From: an uncultured Thermomicrobiaceae bacterium
GTDB taxonomy: Bacteria > Chloroflexota > Chloroflexia > Thermomicrobiales > Thermomicrobiaceae
DNA: 37,362 nucleotides
Assembly: GCA_938082375.1 (NCBI GenBank)
Contig: CALKCJ010000025.1
Coordinates: forward strand, 1 to 37,362
Direction of reading: 5' to 3'
Shown: piece by piece, positions 33,623-37,362 of the stretch
Position numbering within the stretch: the first letter of the stretch is position 1
How the letters are laid out: the number at the start of each line of letters is the position of its first letter
Position numbers and translations under genes: made by a program
Notes under the pieces: model-generated
The model's input: the letters and a program-made list of their open reading frames with translations, nothing else
Databases searched by the model: none
Told to the model about the DNA's origin: nothing

Positions 33623-34402
33623 ATGATCAGCAGCTTGCAGCGATTCGAAGACTTCGTCGAGCGCCTGATGGAGGGGTCGGTCGGGCGCATCTTCCGTACC
33701 CCGATTCAGCCGTCGGAGATCGGGCGCCGGCTGGAGCGGGCGATGGAGAGCCAGAAGCTCTCGACCGTCGAAGGGCCGATCGTCCCGAACGACTACCTGG
33801 TCCGGCTCAACCCCGAGGACATGGTCCAGTTCGCCGACTTCCTCAGCCCGCTCTGCATCCAGATGGAGGAGTGGCTGCTCGACCTGGCCGAGGAGCGCGA
33901 CTACGGCTTCATCGACCACGTGCGCGTCCAGATCGTCGCTGACCCGAACGTCCCCCGGCGCACCATCCAGGTCGAGGCGTCCATCGCCCAGATCCCCGAC
34001 TACGACCCCGCGGCGCAGCAGCAGTGGCAGCGCACCGAGGTCTACCGGGCCATCGAGGAGACCGGGAACGTTACCCCCAAGTTCCTCCGAGTAATCGATG
34101 GCCCGCTGCCGGAGCAACTCTTCCTGATCCGCCAGAAGGTCACCACCATCGGCCGGGCGCCGGACAACGACGTCATCCTCGAAGTGCCGGAGGTCTCCCG
34201 GCACCACGCCCGCCTGGAGTATCATGACGGCACGTTCGAGATCGTGGATCTGGGATCGACCAACGGCACGCTGGTGAATGGGGTCGTGGTCACGCGCACG
34301 CCCCTGAGCGATGGGGACGAGCTGACGCTCGGCACGGTTCGGCTGCAGTTCCTGCCATATGCGTCGTCCCAGATCGCAGTCAGCGCCACCGCGAGGCCAT
34401 GA
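33623..34402 (+). CDS. FhaA-like protein (DUF3662 plus FHA domain)
   Basis: The 259-residue protein resembles mycobacterial FhaA. The N-terminal DUF3662 domain (about 1-115) contains SLQRFEDFVERLMEGSVGRI and EGPIVPNDYLVRLNPEDM. The C-terminal FHA domain (about 165-245) contains TIGRAPDNDVILEVPEVSRH and VDLGSTNGTLVNG, which carry the Arg, Ser-x-x-His and Asn residues that grip phosphothreonine. Such proteins bind kinase-phosphorylated partners and control cell-wall synthesis in actinobacteria. The stop overlaps the next FHA gene (ATGA). The gene continues into a VanW gene, so a cell-envelope role is plausible. No PknB-type kinase is in view. Confidence 0.9.
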   Translation: MISSLQRFEDFVERLMEGSVGRIFRTPIQPSEIGRRLERAMESQKLSTVEGPIVPNDYLVRLNPEDMVQFADFLSPLCIQMEEWLLDLAEERDYGFIDHVRVQIVADPNVPRRTIQVEASIAQIPDYDPAAQQQWQRTEVYRAIEETGNVTPKFLRVIDGPLPEQLFLIRQKVTTIGRAPDNDVILEVPEVSRHHARLEYHDGTFEIVDLGSTNGTLVNGVVVTRTPLSDGDELTLGTVRLQFLPYASSQIAVSATARP

Positions 34403-34845
34403 TCACCGCACTCCCGTTCGAGTGGTTCATCTTGCTCCTGCGGCTTGTGTTCGTCTTCCTCCTCTACTTCTTCCTGCTGCTGGTGATCCGAGTCACGCTG
34501 CGGGAGCTGGCTGCGGTCGCGGCGGCTCAGCGGGGTGACAGCTCGCTGGCCGGCCATCTCATCGTGCAGTCGCCTGGGACGAGTTCACTGCGGCCCGGCA
34601 CACGCCTGTCGCTCGAGCCAGTCAGTGTGATCGGGCGCCACCCGCAGTGCACAATCCGGCTGGACGACAGCTTCGTCTCGACGGAGCATGCGCAGTTGAC
34701 CTGGGACAAGGGGCGCTGGTGGATCAGCGATCTGGGGAGCACCAACGGTACGCGCGTCAACGGGCAGCCGGTGACGGCTCCCACCGGCCTGCGCTATGGT
34801 GATGTCATTGAGCTGGGGGACGTTCGGCTCGTCCTCGCGCCCTAG
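34399..34845 (+). CDS. FhaB-like membrane-anchored FHA protein
   Basis: The 148-residue protein begins with a single transmembrane helix (about residues 10-32, rich in Leu/Phe/Val) and has a cytoplasmic FHA domain at 75-148: SVIGRHPQCTIRLDDSFVST, EHAQLTWDKGRWWISDLGST and NGTRVNGQPV. This is the FhaB/FipA layout, the phosphothreonine reader involved in cell division and cell-wall coupling in mycobacteria. It is co-translated with the FhaA-like gene through an ATGA overlap. In actinobacteria the pair usually precedes pstP, rodA, pbpA and pknAB; here a VanW gene follows instead. Confidence 0.9.
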   Translation: MITALPFEWFILLLRLVFVFLLYFFLLLVIRVTLRELAAVAAAQRGDSSLAGHLIVQSPGTSSLRPGTRLSLEPVSVIGRHPQCTIRLDDSFVSTEHAQLTWDKGRWWISDLGSTNGTRVNGQPVTAPTGLRYGDVIELGDVRLVLAP

Positions 34846-35013
34846 GGGGCGACCGACATAAGGGGAAGGGATCGGACGCTGGGCACAGCCGAGGAGACAC
34901 GCTCAGTTCGTCGCCAGGCTCGTCTCGGTGCCACGAGCATCCGCGCCTTCGGCAAGCGCGTCGCCGGCACGTCGCGCCGGCCGGCCAGACCGGCCTCGAG
35001 GCGTAGGCTTGCA

Positions 35014-36870
35014 TTGGCGACTCTGGGGCTGGCTGCGCTGATACTCGTGGTCGGCCTGCTGCGCCTCCCCGCTGGCAGCGACGACGTGATCCCGCACGGA
35101 GTTACGGTGGCCGGGGCCGAGCTCGGGGGCCTCACGCGCCAGCAGGCAACACAGGTTCTGGAAACACACCTCGCCCGGCTGGAGGCAGCCCCGGTTACGC
35201 TCACGTTCGAGGGACGCACCTGGCAGCCGACGCTGGCCGAGTTGGGCGGCACCATCGACCTGGAGCACACGCTCGACCGGGCGATGGCCGGCCAGTCGTT
35301 CTTCGCTCGCCTTCGCACCCGGCTGCTCGGCTCAGCACCCGACCCGATACCGCTCTACCTTACCCTCGACCTGCCGAAGCTCGAGCGCTACCTGAGCCGG
35401 TTAGCCGAGGAGATCGACCGCCCGCCAGCGATCCCCCGGCTGGAACTCCGCGATGGGCAGCTCCTGTTGCACGAGCCGCAGCCAGGCGTACGCGTCGACC
35501 AGGACAGGCTGCGCAAGGCGGTGATTCAGGCGCTCCAACGCCTTCAGCCCAGCACGGTCGAGATCCCCGTCCAGACGGTACCGGCAGCGTACGGCGACGA
35601 GGACGTGCAGGCGGCTGTCGCGACGCTGAGTCGTTTCCTGGCGCAGCCTCTGACGCTCAGGTTCGAAGGCCGCTCCTGGCAGATCGATCCGGCGACGCTG
35701 GCCTCGCTGCTGCTGCTCGTCGAGCGTCCCGACGCACCGGCCGGGCAGCGCCTCACTGTCCGCTTCGCCCACGAGCAGACCGCGAGCTATCTGGGAATCC
35801 TCTTGAGCGATCTCTGGCGCCCGGCGAAGAACGCCCAGCTTGCGTGGAACGGCGAGCGCGTGGTCGCAGTCACCGAGAGCCAGGACGGGCTGGAGCTGGA
35901 TCTGCCCGCGATGCTGGCCGCGCTCGACGGAGCGCTCGCACAAGGCCTCGCTGTGGTGCCGGTGCCGGTCAAACGCATCGAACCAGCGATCTCGTCGAAC
36001 AACCTCGAAGCACTGGGCATCCGCGAGCTCATCGGCGTGGGCGAGACGATTTTCGCTGGCTCTTCCCCAGAGCGGGCGCACAACATCCGCGTGGCGGCGG
36101 GCTACCTGAACGGAATTCTGATCCCGCCCGGCGCGACGTTCTCCTTCAACGAGGCTATCGGCCCGATCACCGAGGAGCGTGGCTATCGCGAGGGCTACGT
36201 GATCTTGGCCGAGCAGACAGTGCCGGGCATCGGTGGCGGGGTCTGCCAGGTAGCAACGACAACCTTCCGTGCCGCGTTCTTCGCTGGCCTGCCCTTCGTC
36301 GAGCGGCACCCGCACCGCTACCGGGTGATGTGGTACGAGTTGGGCGGCTGGCCGGTCGGCTTCGACGCCGCTATCTTTCAGCCGGGCGCCGACCTCAAGT
36401 TCCAGAACACCACCAGCGCCTACATCCTCGTCCAGACCGCAGTGACCGAGGAGAAGCTGTATGTCTACTTGTATGGCACCTCCCTCGGCTACGAGGTCGA
36501 GCTGCAGGGGCCAGAGATCGCCAACGAAGTGGCTCCGCCGCCAGATGTGGAAGAGGTCGACCCCAGTCTCCCGCCTGGCGAGCGCCGACAGGTCGAGTGG
36601 GCAAAGTCTGGGATGGACGTTACGATTACCCGCATCCTCAAGCGCGGGGGGCAGGTGGTCGAGAGGGAACGGTTCTTCACTCGCTATGAGCCGTGGGGCA
36701 ACAAGTACCTGGTGGGGCCAGCGCCGGTTGAGGAGGCAACGCCGCCAACCGAGATGCCGGCACCCACCCCAGAAGGAGCCACGCCAGGTGATCCGTCCAC
36801 AGAAAGGTCCGCGGGCGAAGAGATGCCAGCGAATGACGAGCCAGACACCAACTCGACGACCGAGGGGTGA
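35014..36870 (+). CDS. VanW-family protein with two YoaR-like domains and a G5-like C-terminus
   Basis: The 618-residue extracytoplasmic protein has an N-terminal membrane helix (about 3-18), two PG_binding_4/YoaR-like repeats (about 25-140 and 195-300), a VanW domain (about 325-480) with GVGETIFAGSSPERAHNIRV, PPGATFSFNEAIGPI and GGGVCQVATTTFRAAFFAGL, then a G5-like module (about 520-570, VEWAKSGMDVTITRILKRGG). The tail is acidic and Pro/Thr-rich. It is expected in the envelope, near peptidoglycan. The TTG at 35014 is the only standard start, but the frame stays open and Arg-rich back to 34846. With AGGGGAAGGG at 34861, the true start may be upstream at a rare codon such as CTG 34879, giving a cytoplasmic basic N-terminus. 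Confidence 0.85.
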   Translation: MATLGLAALILVVGLLRLPAGSDDVIPHGVTVAGAELGGLTRQQATQVLETHLARLEAAPVTLTFEGRTWQPTLAELGGTIDLEHTLDRAMAGQSFFARLRTRLLGSAPDPIPLYLTLDLPKLERYLSRLAEEIDRPPAIPRLELRDGQLLLHEPQPGVRVDQDRLRKAVIQALQRLQPSTVEIPVQTVPAAYGDEDVQAAVATLSRFLAQPLTLRFEGRSWQIDPATLASLLLLVERPDAPAGQRLTVRFAHEQTASYLGILLSDLWRPAKNAQLAWNGERVVAVTESQDGLELDLPAMLAALDGALAQGLAVVPVPVKRIEPAISSNNLEALGIRELIGVGETIFAGSSPERAHNIRVAAGYLNGILIPPGATFSFNEAIGPITEERGYREGYVILAEQTVPGIGGGVCQVATTTFRAAFFAGLPFVERHPHRYRVMWYELGGWPVGFDAAIFQPGADLKFQNTTSAYILVQTAVTEEKLYVYLYGTSLGYEVELQGPEIANEVAPPPDVEEVDPSLPPGERRQVEWAKSGMDVTITRILKRGGQVVERERFFTRYEPWGNKYLVGPAPVEEATPPTEMPAPTPEGATPGDPSTERSAGEEMPANDEPDTNSTTEG

Positions 36871-36903
36871 GGGAGTCGACCAAGCGTCTGGGAAGGGGGG
36901 TAC

Positions 36904-37362
36904 GTGAAGCGGCTACGCGTGATGATCCTGGCAGGGCTGCTCATTGGCAGCCTGGTGCCAGCAAGCTCGGCACTGAGCGCACCGAATGCGCCTGAAGACC
37001 TTCTGATGCCCCGCTATTTCCCAGAGACCGGGTTTTGGGTACAGGGGATCTTCCGCCAGTATTGGGAGACACACGGCGGCCTCTACGTCCATGGCTATCC
37101 GATTACCGGCGTCTTCGAGCAGGACGGGTACCTCCGCCAGTACTTCGAGCGCTCGGTCTTCGAGTATCACCCGGAGAACGCCGGTACGCCATACGAGGTG
37201 CTCCTGATGCGCCTTGGGGCTTGGCGGATCGAGGGGCGGCAAGGTGAGGCGGCCTTCCAGCCGATCCCGTCGTTCTCCAGTTCGGACGACCACTGGTACT
37301 TCCCCGAGACGCAGCACTCGCTCAGCTATGGCTTCAAGGCCTTCTGGATCGCCAACGGCGGT
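36904..37362 (+). CDS. Secreted repeat protein, GYPITGVF/QYFER type (partial)
   Basis: A GTG start (36904), with GGAAGGGGGG just upstream, opens a frame that runs off the right edge (153 codons seen). The first 23 residues form a signal peptide (RLRVMILAGLLIGSLVPASS). The mature part has FPETGFWVQGIFRQYWETHG, GLYVHGYPITGVFEQDGYLR and QYFERSVFEYHPENAGTPYE, repeat units that I associate with secreted proteins common in Chloroflexota, and it continues into EVLLMRLGAW. These units are LGFP-like and probably bind cell-wall or surface components. The gene likely ends in a catalytic or other domain beyond the window. It follows the VanW gene with a short gap and may share its transcript. Confidence 0.8.
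   Translation, partial: MKRLRVMILAGLLIGSLVPASSALSAPNAPEDLLMPRYFPETGFWVQGIFRQYWETHGGLYVHGYPITGVFEQDGYLRQYFERSVFEYHPENAGTPYEVLLMRLGAWRIEGRQGEAAFQPIPSFSSSDDHWYFPETQHSLSYGFKAFWIANGG

Overview
The window is about 37 kb of GC-rich bacterial DNA with tightly packed genes, frequent GTG and TTG starts, and many 4-base stop/start overlaps. The protein set fits a Chloroflexota bacterium, most likely class Thermomicrobia (Sphaerobacter/Thermomicrobium type). It combines Tat-exported lipoproteins, a VanW/G5-like surface protein, repeats of the secreted GYPITGVF/QYFER type, an actinobacterial-style FhaA/FhaB pair and an LprG/P55-like pair. That placement is inference from gene content; no rRNA or tRNA was seen.

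Layout. 1-5339: a metal-response block on the minus strand (MerR-type regulator, P1B metal ATPase behind a textbook MerR-type operator, PrsW-family membrane protease, and the 5' end of an RlmN-like gene), with an OsmC-family gene divergent from the regulator. 5347-8039: an RraA-family gene and a divergent amidase. 8133-14686: enolase, then a four-gene BMP-type ABC importer (lipoprotein, double ATPase, two permeases), all on the minus strand. 14687-15450: a long non-coding stretch holding a strong promoter, a short leader ORF and a terminator-like hairpin.

15451-22870: one run of overlapping genes, pheS-pheT-hisZ-like-hisG-hisD. Phenylalanyl-tRNA synthetase and the first and last enzymes of histidine synthesis therefore share a transcript. 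The short leader ORF has a His-His-Val-His-Phe cluster, and a 10-bp hairpin with a T-rich tail lies 28 bases beyond its stop. This looks like an attenuator sensing His and Phe supply for exactly the two amino acids the operon serves, and it is the most striking signal in the window.

23036-25385 (minus): PP2C phosphatase, amidohydrolase and ruvA in one overlapping operon. 25554-27874 (plus): an LprG-like lipoprotein and a P55-like MFS transporter, the same pairing as a mycobacterial lipid export operon. 27887-28570: rpe. 28805-31171: a MoeA-like molybdopterin-binding protein and a universal-stress/ParB-like fusion. 31192-33600: a scrappy region with a probable glycosyltransferase remnant, an orphan hypothetical gene, a beta-propeller gene whose signal peptide is broken by an in-frame TAG, and a 32-bp perfect palindrome. 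33623-37362: FhaA-like, FhaB-like, VanW-family and a secreted repeat protein cut by the window edge, consistent with cell-envelope functions.
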